Both the position numbers and the translations under genes were made by a program. From the NCBI RefSeq assembly GCF_001461695.1, contig NZ_AUTC01000110.1:61798-125797 (forward strand): DNA of 64,000 nucleotides, in the 5' to 3' direction. This DNA is from Sinorhizobium fredii USDA 205 (lineage in GTDB: Bacteria; Pseudomonadota; Alphaproteobacteria; Rhizobiales; Rhizobiaceae). Below, piece by piece: positions 25,972-35,550 of the stretch. The notes under the pieces are model-generated. The model made no database searches and was not told where the DNA came from. It saw only the letters and a program-made list of their open reading frames with translations. Each line of letters begins with the position of its first letter. The stretch's first letter is position 1.

Positions 25972-26561
25972 CAGTTCGTCTCCAGTGATAGTCTCTGAAA
26001 CAGGGTGGGATAGTCGGTGACGAGTCCATCCTCGTCCACCGGCAGGTCGGCAGTGAAGCTGCGATCTTCCGCCTGATAGCGATAGAGCTTGCCGTCCTCG
26101 ATGCTGGTGTAGTGCTGACCGTCGACGGTCGGCTCGAAGCTGTCGAACGGCACGTAGAGCATCCTGAGCTTCGCGGTGCCGGAGGCACGCGTGAGATCCA
26201 GACGGCGTATCGGCAGCGTATTGGTGAATGGCGTGCCGGCGAGGTCGATATCGATGCAGCCGTCGAAACGGGGGAGGGCGACGCCCTCGGCCGTGCGCCA
26301 GTGGCCGCCGCCGTCGGAGAGCAGGTGAAGCCGGCGCCCGTCCGTCGTCTCGATGACGAAGGACGTGACGCGCCAGCCGGCATCGCAATCGATGCGATAG
26401 CGAACCCCGTAGGCGGTCCCGCCGCGCTCGCCGATCAGCACGCTTTCGGCGCGGATGGCCGCGCCGACGGAGGCGTCGAGGGGCCGGATCGTCAGATGTT
26501 CGAGCCCTTCCCCCTCGAGCGGTCGCCAGCGCACCGTCGTTGAGGAAAGGGCCCGGAACAT
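25971..26561 (-). CDS. Putative glycolipid-binding domain protein (DUF1089-like)
   Basis: A 196-residue protein with no signal peptide and a beta-rich pattern: [23 protein letters not shown] at the start, [51 protein letters not shown] and [17 protein letters not shown]. These are the conserved elements of the family annotated as putative glycolipid-binding (formerly DUF1089). The binding role is by family name only. It lies between gap (four bases after its stop) and pgk (one-base overlap), so it is made with the glycolytic enzymes. No enzymatic residues can be pointed to. Confidence 0.8.
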   Translation of the reverse strand: MFRALSSTTVRWRPLEGEGLEHLTIRPLDASVGAAIRAESVLIGERGGTAYGVRYRIDCDAGWRVTSFVIETTDGRRLHLLSDGGGHWRTAEGVALPRFDGCIDIDLAGTPFTNTLPIRRLDLTRASGTAKLRMLYVPFDSFEPTVDGQHYTSIEDGKLYRYQAEDRSFTADLPVDEDGLVTDYPTLFQRLSLETN

Positions 26562-26565
26562 CGTC

Positions 26566-27576
<1,011 letters not shown>

Positions 27577-27618
27577 GTCGGGTCTCTCCCTATCAGGATG
27601 GCGTGGGTAAACGAATGA

Positions 27619-27639
27619 AGGGCGCCACAGCGGCGCCCT
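27619..27639. other. Eight-base stem-loop between tkt and gap
   Basis: AGGGCGCC (27619-27626), loop ACAGC, GGCGCCCT (27632-27639), ten bases after the tkt stop. There is no T-run. It may be a processing or stability element that lets gap be expressed differently from tkt. Confidence 0.55.
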
Positions 27640-27648
27640 CCGGCTTGA

Positions 27649-29625
27649 TCAGGACAGCTTGGCTTCGGCGGCCGCGACAACCGCTTCCGGCGTGATGCCG
27701 AAGTGCTTGTAGAGCTCCTTGTAGGGACCGGAAGCACCGAAGCTCGACATGCCGACGAAGGTGCCGTCGCTGCCGATGATGTGATCCCAACCCTGGCGGA
27801 CGCCGGCTTCGATGGCGATCTTGACCGGCGAATTGCCGATGATCGCCTGCTGATAGTCGTCGCTCTGTTCGGCGAAAAGCTCGATGCAGGGCACGGAAAC
27901 GACACGCGTCGCGATGCCCTTCTCCGTCAGCGCATCGCTCGCCTTGACGGCGATTTCGACTTCCGAGCCGGTGGCGAAGATCGTCACCTTGGCGTCGCTC
28001 GCCGGGATCAGGTCATAGGCACCGCGGGCGCAGAGGTTCTCTTCCTTGTATTCGGTGCGCACCGCCATCAGGTTCTGGCGCGTCAGCGCGATGGCGGACG
28101 GGCGCTTCTTGCTTTCCAGCGCCAGCTGCCAGCATTCGGCCGTTTCCGTCGCGTCGGCCGGGCGGAACACCAGGAGGTTGGGGATGGCGCGCAGTGCGGC
28201 CAGATGCTCGACCGGCTGGTGCGTCGGGCCATCCTCGCCGAGACCGATGGAATCGTGGGTCAGGACGTGGATGACGCGGATGCCCATCAGGGCGGCAAGG
28301 CGGATCGACGGACGGCAATAATCCGAGAAGATCAGGAAGCCGCCGGAATAGGGGATCACGCCGCCATGCAGCGCCATGCCGTTCATGGCGGCAGCCATGC
28401 CGTGCTCGCGGACGCCGTAGTGGACGTAACGTCCGGAGAAGTTGTCCGGCGTGATCGAATGGGTCTGGCTGGTCTTGGTGTTGTTGGAGCCGGTCAGGTC
28501 GGCCGAGCCGCCGATCGTCTCGTTGAGCACGCCATTGATGACTTCCAGCGCATCCTCGGAAGCCTTGCGAGTGGCCGGCGACGGCTTGGTCTCGGCGAGC
28601 TTCTGCTTGTAGGCGCTGATCGCCGGGGCGAGCCCGGCTTCCAGCTCGCCGGAGAAGCGGCGCACAAATTCAGCCTTCCTCTCGGCGGCCTGGAGGTTTG
28701 TCTCCCATGCCTTGCGGGTCTCCACCGAGCGCTGGCCGGCAAGGCGCCAGGCATCGAGCACGTCGGAGGGAACAGTGAAGGCTTCGGCTTCCCAACCGAG
28801 CGCCTTGCGGGTCGCGGCGATCTCCTCGGCGCCGAGCGGCGAGCCATGCACCTTGTGGGTGCCGGCCTTGTTCGGGGCGCCGAAGCCGATGACGGTCTTG
28901 CAGGCGATCATCGTCGGCTTGTCGGATTTCTGCGCTTCCTCGATCGCGGCGGCGATCGCCTCCGGATCATGGCCGTCGACGGCGATCGTGTGCCACTTGG
29001 AAGCACGGAAGCGGGCGTGCTGGTCGGTCGAGTCGGCGATCGAGATCGGCCCGTCGATCGAGATGTTGTTATCGTCCCAGAAGACGATAAGCTTGTTGAG
29101 CTTCAGATGGCCGGCAAGCGCGATGGCTTCCTGGCTGATGCCTTCCATCAGGCAGCCGTCGCCGGCGATCGCATAGGTATAGTGCTCGATGAGGTCGCTG
29201 CCGAACTCGTCGCGCAGCTTGCCCTCGGCGAGCGCCATGCCGACGGCGTTGGCAATGCCCTGTCCGAGCGGTCCGGTCGTTGTCTCGATGCCGGCGGCAT
29301 GGCCGTATTCCGGATGGCCTGCCGTCTTCGAGCCGAGCTGGCGGAAATTCTTGATCTCGTCGATGGTGATGTCTTCGTAGCCGGTCAAGTAGAGCAGCGA
29401 ATAGAGCAGCATCGAGCCGTGGCCGGCCGACAGCACGAAGCGGTCGCGGTTCGGCCAGGCGGGGTTCTTCGGGTCGAAGCTCAGGTAGCGGGTGAAGAGA
29501 ACCGTTGCTATGTCGGCCGCCCCCATCGGGAGACCAGGGTGGCCGGAATTTGCCTTCTCGACGGCGTCCATGGAGAGGAAACGGATTGCATTCGCCATCC
29601 GGTCGTGTTTTTCGCGAGAGATCAT
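27649..29625 (-). CDS. tkt: Transketolase
   Basis: A 658-residue thiamine-diphosphate enzyme that moves two-carbon units in the pentose phosphate pathway. It shows [13 protein letters not shown], the cofactor-binding [13 protein letters not shown] with [18 protein letters not shown], and the second-domain [15 protein letters not shown]. Length and motifs are those of a full transketolase. It opens the tkt-gap-pgk group on the minus strand. The start at ATG 29625 ([20 protein letters not shown]) is used; the internal ATG nine codons later is an alternative. Confidence 0.96.
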   Translation of the reverse strand: MISREKHDRMANAIRFLSMDAVEKANSGHPGLPMGAADIATVLFTRYLSFDPKNPAWPNRDRFVLSAGHGSMLLYSLLYLTGYEDITIDEIKNFRQLGSKTAGHPEYGHAAGIETTTGPLGQGIANAVGMALAEGKLRDEFGSDLIEHYTYAIAGDGCLMEGISQEAIALAGHLKLNKLIVFWDDNNISIDGPISIADSTDQHARFRASKWHTIAVDGHDPEAIAAAIEEAQKSDKPTMIACKTVIGFGAPNKAGTHKVHGSPLGAEEIAATRKALGWEAEAFTVPSDVLDAWRLAGQRSVETRKAWETNLQAAERKAEFVRRFSGELEAGLAPAISAYKQKLAETKPSPATRKASEDALEVINGVLNETIGGSADLTGSNNTKTSQTHSITPDNFSGRYVHYGVREHGMAAAMNGMALHGGVIPYSGGFLIFSDYCRPSIRLAALMGIRVIHVLTHDSIGLGEDGPTHQPVEHLAALRAIPNLLVFRPADATETAECWQLALESKKRPSAIALTRQNLMAVRTEYKEENLCARGAYDLIPASDAKVTIFATGSEVEIAVKASDALTEKGIATRVVSVPCIELFAEQSDDYQQAIIGNSPVKIAIEAGVRQGWDHIIGSDGTFVGMSSFGASGPYKELYKHFGITPEAVVAAAEAKLS

Positions 29626-30035
29626 GACTGTTCCGTTTGAGTTCGGTGGTCAGGGGACGGTCTCTATCCTCCAAAGACCGTATGAGAAGCGGCCGAACAC
29701 ATAGCAGGTGCGCCGCCCGAGTCAACAAATACAGGCCTTCCGGTGCCGTGGCGGCGACCTTTTTGCGATCCTGCCTGGGCCATGGGATCGTGCCCGCAAG
29801 CATATCACCAGCAGATAAAATCGGCGATCCACAGCTTGCAGGGTGCAATTGGCGAAGCCGCCATTGTTGAGCCTTACGGAATGGGTTTAAAAAGGACTAT
29901 CCGAGGCGCCCGGAACGCCGGTCGATTCGGAGCGCGGAGCGAGACACGTTCAAGCGACGGATCGGCTCTGCACCTTGTTTAGGGCAATGAGAGGGCGCTC
30001 GCCTTTCTCACCCCTCTGGAGAGGTTTCGAAAGAG
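29626..30035. other. 410-base divergent intergenic region between tkt and the DUF4164 gene
   Basis: No open frame of protein character or RNA gene was seen. It must contain the promoter of the tkt operon and of the DUF4164-zapA genes. A run AATGGGTTTAAAAAGG (29880-29895) is AT-rich relative to its surroundings. No specific regulator site was recognised. Confidence 0.4.
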
Positions 30036-30305
30036 ATGCCTGCAAAGACGGTCAATGCGGCGATCGAGGAATTGCGAAACGCGGTTCAGTCTCTTGAAAT
30101 CGCAATCGACGGCCGCTTTGACAAGGAAAAGGACGTGAGCGAGTTCGAGGGCGAGGTGCGCCGGGTCAATACGGACCGGTCGCGGCTGGCGCAGGAACTC
30201 GACCAATCGCAGTTCCGGGCCAATCGACTGGAAGAGGTCAATCGCGAGGTATCCCGTCGTCTCGTGACGGCGATGGAGACCATTCGGGCAGTGCTGGATC
30301 GCTGA
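30036..30305 (+). CDS. DUF4164 coiled-coil protein
   Basis: An 89-residue, entirely helical charged protein (MPAKTVNAAIEELRNAVQSLE..., LEEVNREVSRRLVTAMETIRAVLDR). It matches DUF4164, found in Rhizobiales just before zapA. GAAAGAG lies just before the ATG. Position suggests a role linked to ZapA and division, but this has not been shown. The stop is 12 bases before the zapA start, so the two form an operon. Confidence 0.83.
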   Translation: MPAKTVNAAIEELRNAVQSLEIAIDGRFDKEKDVSEFEGEVRRVNTDRSRLAQELDQSQFRANRLEEVNREVSRRLVTAMETIRAVLDR

Positions 30306-30317
30306 GGTTCTTGAAGC

Positions 30318-30695
30318 ATGGCACAGGTGACGGTGACGATCGACGGCAAGGCCTATCGCATGGCCTGCGAGGAAGGGCAGGAGGATCACTTGAGCGACCT
30401 CGCCACCCGGTTCGATCAATATGTCGGCCATCTCAAGGGACAGTTCGGCGAAATCGGCGACCTGCGGCTGACCGTGATGGCGGGCATCATGGTCATGGAC
30501 GAGCTGAGCGAGGTCAATCGGCGGCTGAAGAACCTCGAGGCCGAGGTCGGCAACCTGAAAGACAGTCGAGACACAGACCTTTCCGATCAGGCGAGAGGCG
30601 AGGAGGCGCTTGCCTCGGCCTTGGCTGAGGTCACGGCGCAGATCCAAGATATCACCGCCAAGCTCAACGGCCGCCCGGTCGCCCCGGCAAATTGA
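30318..30695 (+). CDS. zapA: Cell division protein ZapA
   Basis: A 125-residue ZapA, which binds FtsZ and bundles its filaments at the division site. The N-terminal globular part reads MAQVTVTIDGKAYRMACEEGQ with LSDLATRFDQYVGHLKGQFG and LTVMAGIMVMDEL. The C-terminal half is the dimerising coiled coil. Immediately downstream is the 6S RNA gene, the order usual in alphaproteobacteria. Confidence 0.92.
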   Translation: MAQVTVTIDGKAYRMACEEGQEDHLSDLATRFDQYVGHLKGQFGEIGDLRLTVMAGIMVMDELSEVNRRLKNLEAEVGNLKDSRDTDLSDQARGEEALASALAEVTAQIQDITAKLNGRPVAPAN

Positions 30696-30787
30696 GCGCG
30701 CCCTGCCTCCCGGACGTCGAAATGTCGATTTGAGCGTATTTTTCCGTAGAACCCGCTCTGGCGAAAGCCGTCAGGACGTTCTATATC

Positions 30788-30950
30788 TGCGGGGCGATCT
30801 GCGCTTCCCGACAGGAACCACAATCCCCGGGGCCATACACGATCTCAAGGGAACTGTCCCTGTCCGGACCCGTGGGTCTGGACACACGGTACCCACCTAC
30901 TTTGTAGGCACCCGGGATCGTAAACAATCCACCGGTCGTCGTGGATCGCA
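30788..30950 (+). ncRNA. ssrS: 6S RNA
   Basis: The segment beginning GGGGCGATCTGCGCTTCCC, with the central GAACCACAATCCCCGGGG and the 3' part CCCACCTACTTTGTAGGC and CCCGGGATCG, matches alphaproteobacterial 6S RNA as I know it. CGATC (30795-30799) can close the helix with GATCG (30916-30920). A CTATAT box at 30781-30786 is placed as a -10 element for a start near 30788. A hairpin ATCCAC/GTGGAT (30927-30932 and 30941-30946) followed by CCTTCCTTTTC may end it. 6S RNA binds sigma-70 RNA polymerase and mimics an open promoter. Its position after zapA is the conserved one. The exact ends are estimates. Confidence 0.85.
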
Positions 30951-30961
30951 CTCCTTCCTTT

Positions 30962-31828
30962 TCAGTCGATACCCCGAAAGGCGCGACGAATGGCGTCGGC
31001 CATCGCGTCGATCGTCGGGGAGCGATGATCCGGCTTGGTGCGCAAGACGACGTTCGACATGTCGATGATGCCGAAGCCGTCGTCTTCGGTCAGTTCGCGG
31101 CAGCCGGCGGGTATGGCGCTGCGCGACATCGGAGCGATGGCGAGGCCCGATACGACCGCGGCGATCAGGCCGCTGCTGGTGCGGCTAACATAGGCGACGC
31201 GGCTTGCTATGCCCCGCTTCTTCAGACTGCGCATCGCCAGGTCATCGCACCACCCGCCCTCATAGTGGGTATAGGTTGCGATCGGTACCGGCCGCCGCTC
31301 ATGCGTGCCGTGCTGGTCGGAGGTTGACCATACCGTAGGGTCGACCATCAGGACTTCGTTTCTGGTTCGCCCGCCCGGCTCGAAGACGACGGCGATGTCG
31401 ATCTCGCCGGCATCGAGCGATGTCAGGTTGGACATCGAATGTCCCTGCTGCACCGTCACCTCGACGTTCGGGTGTATGGCGGCAAAGGCGCCGAGCGCCT
31501 TCGGCAGGGTAGAGTTGATGTACTCCTCCGATATCCCGATGCGGACGGAGCCTTGCAGAGCGGGCTGGCGGAGGGCCGCCGCCGTGTCGTCGAGCAGCGC
31601 AACGATCCGCCGCGCATTGTCGACGAGGCGCCGGCCCTCAGCCGTCAGCACGACGCCGCGGGAATGACGCTCGAACAGCGCGAAGCCCAGCAGGTCCTCG
31701 AGCTTCTTGATCTGCATGCTGACGGCCGATTGGGTACGTCGAACGGTATCGGCGGCCCGCGTCAGGTTGCCCGTATCGGCAACCGCGAGGAAGGTTCTGA
31801 GCAGGTCGCTGTCGAGCGGAAGGGACAT
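30962..31828 (-). CDS. LysR-family transcriptional regulator
   Basis: A 288-residue LysR-type regulator. The N-terminal winged helix (LDSDLLRTFLAVADTGNLTRAADTVRRTQSAVSMQIKKLEDLLG) is followed by a two-lobed effector domain (SVRIGISEEYINSTLPKALGAF). The target is unknown, but the divergent 74-residue gene 102 bases away is the natural candidate. It reads toward the 6S RNA, and its stop codon lies at the T-rich end of that RNA's likely terminator. Confidence 0.93.
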   Translation of the reverse strand: MSLPLDSDLLRTFLAVADTGNLTRAADTVRRTQSAVSMQIKKLEDLLGFALFERHSRGVVLTAEGRRLVDNARRIVALLDDTAAALRQPALQGSVRIGISEEYINSTLPKALGAFAAIHPNVEVTVQQGHSMSNLTSLDAGEIDIAVVFEPGGRTRNEVLMVDPTVWSTSDQHGTHERRPVPIATYTHYEGGWCDDLAMRSLKKRGIASRVAYVSRTSSGLIAAVVSGLAIAPMSRSAIPAGCRELTEDDGFGIIDMSNVVLRTKPDHRSPTIDAMADAIRRAFRGID

Positions 31829-31930
31829 GGGACGTCATAAGAAAATCTGATGATAGCTATGTTCGCAATTTGTTTGTCTCATGTCAAGGGAAGGCGGAAG
31901 ATCGGTTGCTCTATCTTCTCGAGGCCCGTC

Positions 31931-32155
31931 ATGCCTGTGCTGGTTGTGCCTGCATCTCCCACTCCCCGGCAATCCTCCCCGTTGAGGGCGGCCGTTGAAC
32001 ATTTCCGATTGCGCCACGCGATCGAGGCCTATTGGGCGCGGGTCATCGACCGCTGCGATCCACATCTCATCGACGACGCGGGCCTCGCCGATATCGAGCG
32101 TCCGCTGACGGGCTGGTGGCCGGACCCGGTCCGGCATTCACACTGGATGCTATGA
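31931..32155 (+). CDS. Small protein with a DUF1127-like C-terminal motif
   Basis: A 74-residue protein starting MPVLVVPASPTPRQSSPLRA, with an arginine-containing helix (AVEHFRLRHAIEAYWARVIDRC) and then HLIDDAGLADIER, which resembles the 'L.D.GL...DI' signature of DUF1127 (YjiS-like) proteins. GAGG lies six bases before the ATG. It is divergent from the LysR gene and its last six bases overlap the end of the convergent HTH gene. DUF1127 proteins are small, arginine-rich and linked to RNA turnover or stress in relatives; that function is not shown here. Confidence 0.6.
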   Translation: MPVLVVPASPTPRQSSPLRAAVEHFRLRHAIEAYWARVIDRCDPHLIDDAGLADIERPLTGWWPDPVRHSHWML

Positions 32156-32365
32156 GAGAAGGTCAAGCCTGGCAGCGCGGAAAACGGCTTCGGCCAGATT
32201 GTTCGCCTTGAGCTTGCGTATCGCCGCTTCCAGGGCCTGGTCGATCCGTTCCATCGGAATGTCGGTTTCGCGCACCATCTCCAGGCGCGTCCGGCCACGC
32301 GCCGCCAGGCAGAGGCAGCGCAATTCAAGGGGGCCGAGCTGGTCGATCCTGTCCGTCATGGACAC
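32150..32365 (-). CDS. Stand-alone LuxR/GerE-type helix-turn-helix protein
   Basis: A 71-residue protein made only of a LuxR-type DNA-binding domain: LGPLELRCLCLAARGRTRLEMV, IPMERIDQALEAAIRKLKANNLAEAVFRAARL. The alignment to the GerE pattern is clear from the leucine/glutamate spacing and the KL.a.n..eAv ending. There is no receiver or ligand domain. AAGGA six bases before the GTG at 32365 supports that start over ATG 32359. It faces the 74-residue gene, overlapping it by six bases. The regulatory target is unknown. Confidence 0.72.
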   Translation of the reverse strand: MSMTDRIDQLGPLELRCLCLAARGRTRLEMVRETDIPMERIDQALEAAIRKLKANNLAEAVFRAARLDLLS

Positions 32366-32631
32366 GGCCTATCCTTCGAGAGCCTCCGGCAAATCGCCGG
32401 ATCGCAACTCTTCCTATCTTTTGAAATCATGAAGCTAATTGCACGCGCAGTGCGCCTGGCGAAGCCGAACCGTGGCAAAAGGTGAAGGCCGGGTTAATGC
32501 TGTTTCGATATGGGAAGGGTGGAGGACTGTCGCGAAATGTTGCAAAAGCGACGGGGACACGGGTTCAGTTCGCCTGCGATCTGCACTACCTCGTTGCCCG
32601 TTACGAACGGTTTGCCGGAAAGGGACACTTG

Positions 32632-33213
32632 ATGTCACCGAAGGACTTGAAGGCCGCATTGCGGAAGGAACGTCTGGGCATGCGGGACGCCATGCCGGCG
32701 GAAGCGCGTATCGAGGCGAGCCTCGCCATGGCGGATCATGCCGCCGACATCATCGCGCTGGATCCCGGCCATGTCGTTTCGGGCTTTTGGCCGATCCGTT
32801 CGGAGGCGGACATCCGGCCGCTGATGGTGCGGCTCAAGGACCGCGGTGCAAGACTTTGCCTGCCGGTGATCCTCGACAAGAAGACCATCGTGTTTCGCGA
32901 GCTTGCCGACGGCGTGGCGGTGGTCGAGACCGGCTTCGGGACGACGGGTCCGGGGCCGGGAGCGCCGGAGCTCGATCCGGATATCATGTTGGTGCCGCTT
33001 TCCGCCTTCGATGCAGTCGGCCATCGTATCGGCTATGGTGCCGGTTATTATGACCGTGCGATCAACCGGTTGCGCGGCAAAGGCCACATGCCGCGCCTGA
33101 TCGGGATTGCATTCGACTGCCAGGAAGTGGCATCAGTGCCGGCAGAACCGCATGACGTGGCGCTGGACGCCGTGTTGACCGAGAGCGGTTTTCGTCACTT
33201 CGAGCGGGATTGA
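32632..33213 (+). CDS. 5-formyltetrahydrofolate cyclo-ligase
   Basis: A 193-residue enzyme (MTHFS) that converts 5-formyltetrahydrofolate to methenyltetrahydrofolate with ATP. The protein begins MSPKDLKAALRKERLGMRDA and contains the signature GYGAGYYDRAI and the VPLSAFD block. The ATG at 32632 follows GGAAAGGGA. In most relatives this gene directly follows the 6S RNA gene; here it is about 1.7 kb away. Its stop is close to the YmdB gene, so the two are cotranscribed. Confidence 0.93.
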   Translation: MSPKDLKAALRKERLGMRDAMPAEARIEASLAMADHAADIIALDPGHVVSGFWPIRSEADIRPLMVRLKDRGARLCLPVILDKKTIVFRELADGVAVVETGFGTTGPGPGAPELDPDIMLVPLSAFDAVGHRIGYGAGYYDRAINRLRGKGHMPRLIGIAFDCQEVASVPAEPHDVALDAVLTESGFRHFERD

Positions 33214-33218
33214 ACGGC

Positions 33219-34043
33219 ATGCGACTTCTGTTTCTGGGAGATATGGTTGGCAAGACGGGCCGCACGGCGGTCTGGGAGCGCCTCCCGGGACTGGTGAGCG
33301 ATCTCAAGCTCGATTTCGTCGTCGTCAACGGCGAGAACGCCGCCGGCGGCTTCGGCATCACCGAGGATATCTTCCTGGAGACGATCAGCGCCGGAGCCGA
33401 CGTGGTGACGACCGGCAACCATGTCTGGGACCAGAAGGAGGCCGTCGTCTTCTGCGAGCGGCACGACCAGTTCCTGCGCCCGGCCAACTACCCGGCCGGC
33501 ACGCCGGGTCGCGGCTCCAACCTGTTCTTCGCTCGCAACGGCGCCCGCGTGCTGGTCGCCAATGTCATGGGCCGGGTCTTCATGCATCCGGAGCTCGACG
33601 ACCCGTTCAAGTGCGCCGAGGCGATCCTCGAGGCCTGCCCGCTCGGAGAACAGGCCGATGCCGTCGTCTTCGACTTTCACGCCGAGGCGACGAGCGAAAA
33701 GCAGTGCTTCGGCCATTTCGTCGACGGGCGCGCCAGCCTCGTGGTCGGCACGCATACCCATGTGCCGACCGCCGATCACCAGATCCTGAACGGCGGAACG
33801 GGCTATATCAGCGACGCCGGCATGTGCGGCGACTACGATTCGTCGCTCGGCATGGACAAGGAAGAGCCGCTCAACCGTTTCATCTCCAAGATGCCCAAGG
33901 GCCGGTTCGAGGCGGCTTCCGGTCCCGCCACGATCTGCGGCGTCGGCGTCGAGGTCTCCGACCGCACGGGTCTTGCCGAGAAGATCGCGCCGCTCCGGCT
34001 CGGTCCCCGGCTTAGTGAAACGATCCCGGAATTCTGGGCCTAA
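33219..34043 (+). CDS. YmdB-family metallophosphoesterase
   Basis: A 274-residue calcineurin-like phosphoesterase of the YmdB group, whose Bacillus member hydrolyses 2',3'-cyclic nucleotides. Metal-binding motifs are complete: LGDMVGKTGR, NGENAAGGFGI, TGNHVWD, FDFHAEATSEK and GTHTHVPTAD. The ATG at 33219 (MRLLFLGD) was preferred over an upstream TTG. It follows the cyclo-ligase by five bases and is ended by a strong terminator at 34090-34136. Its physiological substrate in alphaproteobacteria is not known. Confidence 0.93.
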   Translation: MRLLFLGDMVGKTGRTAVWERLPGLVSDLKLDFVVVNGENAAGGFGITEDIFLETISAGADVVTTGNHVWDQKEAVVFCERHDQFLRPANYPAGTPGRGSNLFFARNGARVLVANVMGRVFMHPELDDPFKCAEAILEACPLGEQADAVVFDFHAEATSEKQCFGHFVDGRASLVVGTHTHVPTADHQILNGGTGYISDAGMCGDYDSSLGMDKEEPLNRFISKMPKGRFEAASGPATICGVGVEVSDRTGLAEKIAPLRLGPRLSETIPEFWA

Positions 34044-34089
34044 GCGTCGAGGGTTTTCGGCCGATTTGCCTGCATGTGCTTCAGTCCGA

Positions 34090-34136
34090 AGCGGCCGCAG
34101 TCCCGCCTTCTTGCGCTTCTGCGGGCCGCTTTTTTT
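34090..34136 (+). terminator. Intrinsic terminator after the YmdB gene
   Basis: AGCGGCC-GCAG (34090-34100) pairs with CTGCGGGCCGCT (34119-34130) with a small bulge, followed by seven T residues. It ends the cyclo-ligase and phosphoesterase transcript. Confidence 0.88.
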
Positions 34137-34230
34137 CAGTGACAGGCTTTGAAAATGGTGGCAGGTTAGCGCGCAAAATCAGAGCCGTATCGAGCGGCCG
34201 CTATTCGCAAGTTTCCATGTCAATCTAGAA

Positions 34231-34286
34231 ACCAGAGCGAATGCGTGCGGGTAACCCGCTGCACACTTTCTTCTTCCCCGCTCTGG
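34231..34286. promoter_or_regulatory. Nested inverted repeat in the RND operon leader
   Basis: CCAGAGCG (from 34232) can pair with CGCTCTGG (to 34286), enclosing a perfect GCGGGTaACCCGC palindrome (34247-34259). It lies about 105 bases before the adaptor start. It may be an operator or leader hairpin; no repressor gene is adjacent. The rest of 34137-34392 shows no gene. Confidence 0.45.
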
Positions 34287-34392
34287 CGCTACCCGGAGGC
34301 GAATGCCCCGGGCTCGAGACTGTCGCCACGGCAACTGGATCAATCCAACCGGCGCCGGGCGATCTTGATGTTCAAGTGCCTGGAGAGCGTGC

Positions 34393-35550
34393 ATGTTGCG
34401 AAAGTGGCGTCTGCCGGCGATCGTCGGCATTTCCATCTCTCTTCTCGTTTCGACCCCGGCGGGGGCGCAGGACGCGCAACTGCCGGCGGTGACCGTCGCC
34501 AAGCCGGTGGTGCGGGACGTCATCGATGCCGATGAGTTCATCGGGCGGTTCCAGGCGGTGGACGAGGTTTCGGTCCGTTCGCGTGTCGGCGGCTATCTGG
34601 ACCAGGTGTTCTTTACCGACGGCGCCTTGGTGAACAAGGGCGACAAGCTCTTCGTCATCGACCAACGGCCTTTCCGCCTGGCTCTTTCCCAGGCGGAGGC
34701 GTCGCTTGCCTCGGCACAGTCAACGCTCGGCTTCACCGAAGCGCAGTTCAAGCGAACCGAGTCCCTGACCGGCACCGGCACGCTTTCGATTTCCAAACTC
34801 GACGACGACCGCCGCGCGCTGCTTGCTGCGCAGGCGAATATTCGTGGCGCCGAGGCGGCCGTCGATCGGGCCAAGCTTGATCTCGAATACACCACCATCA
34901 CCGCGCCGCTCAGCGGCCGCGTCGACCGGCGCTGGATTTCGCCCGGCAACCTTGTCCAGGCGGACGAGACCGTGTTGACGACGATCGTCTCGCTCGATCC
35001 GATCGATTTCTATTTCGACGTCGACGAGCGGCGGCTGCTTTCCTACGCGCGCACCGCCCGCGAACGTGGCAGCGCGCTGCAGGAGGGCGCGGGCGCGCTC
35101 TCGGTGCTGGTGACGATCGCCGACGCCACGGAAGCGCCATTCGAAGGCAAGCTCGACTTCTCCGAGAACAGGGTCGACACCCAAACGGGTACGATGCGCC
35201 TGCGCGCCCGCTTCCCCAACCCGAACTTCACTCTGCAGCCAGGCCTTTTCGGGCGCGTCGAGGTCGAGGGGTCGAACACCTACCAGGCGATCCTCATTCC
35301 CGATGAGGCAATCGCCGCCGACCAGAACGAACGCGTCGTCTATGTGGTCGGCGAGGACGGAAGCGTCGCCACCAAGCCCGTGCGCCTTGGGCCGCGGCTG
35401 CATGGCTACCGGGTCATCCGCAGCGGTCTGACCGGAGAGGAGACGATTATCGTCAACGGGATCATGCGGGCGCGGCCCGGCGTCAAGGTGAAGCCGGAAC
35501 TCGTCGTGCTGCCGCAGGAAGCGGCGCAATCGGCGGAGAGTGCCCAATGA
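34393..35550 (+). CDS. RND efflux periplasmic adaptor (membrane fusion protein)
   Basis: A 385-residue AcrA/MexA-type adaptor with a signal peptide (MLRKWRLPAIVGISISLLVSTPAGAQ). Its lipoyl half-motifs are VRSRVGGYLDQVFFTDGALVNKGDKLFVIDQRPF and, after a helical hairpin (ALSQAEASLASAQ... RAKLDLEYT), ITAPLSGRVDRRWISPGNLV. The beta-barrel and membrane-proximal domains follow. No lipobox cysteine is seen. It links the RND pump to an outer-membrane channel, which is not encoded here. Its stop overlaps the pump start by four bases (ATGA). Confidence 0.93.
   Translation: MLRKWRLPAIVGISISLLVSTPAGAQDAQLPAVTVAKPVVRDVIDADEFIGRFQAVDEVSVRSRVGGYLDQVFFTDGALVNKGDKLFVIDQRPFRLALSQAEASLASAQSTLGFTEAQFKRTESLTGTGTLSISKLDDDRRALLAAQANIRGAEAAVDRAKLDLEYTTITAPLSGRVDRRWISPGNLVQADETVLTTIVSLDPIDFYFDVDERRLLSYARTARERGSALQEGAGALSVLVTIADATEAPFEGKLDFSENRVDTQTGTMRLRARFPNPNFTLQPGLFGRVEVEGSNTYQAILIPDEAIAADQNERVVYVVGEDGSVATKPVRLGPRLHGYRVIRSGLTGEETIIVNGIMRARPGVKVKPELVVLPQEAAQSAESAQ

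Noticed and set aside
27703..29640. A 645-codon open frame opposite tkt
   Set aside because: The opposite strand encodes a clear transketolase; this frame is an antisense shadow without domains or ribosome binding site.
31850..31930. An earlier start for the 74-residue gene, giving 101 residues
   Set aside because: The added N terminus lies in the LysR promoter region and lacks a ribosome binding site, while the ATG at 31931 has GAGG at the right distance.
32429..32485. An 18-codon frame (MKLIARAVRLAKPNRGKR) upstream of the cyclo-ligase
   Set aside because: Too short and without a convincing ribosome binding site or any family resemblance; it may be a leader peptide but cannot be supported.
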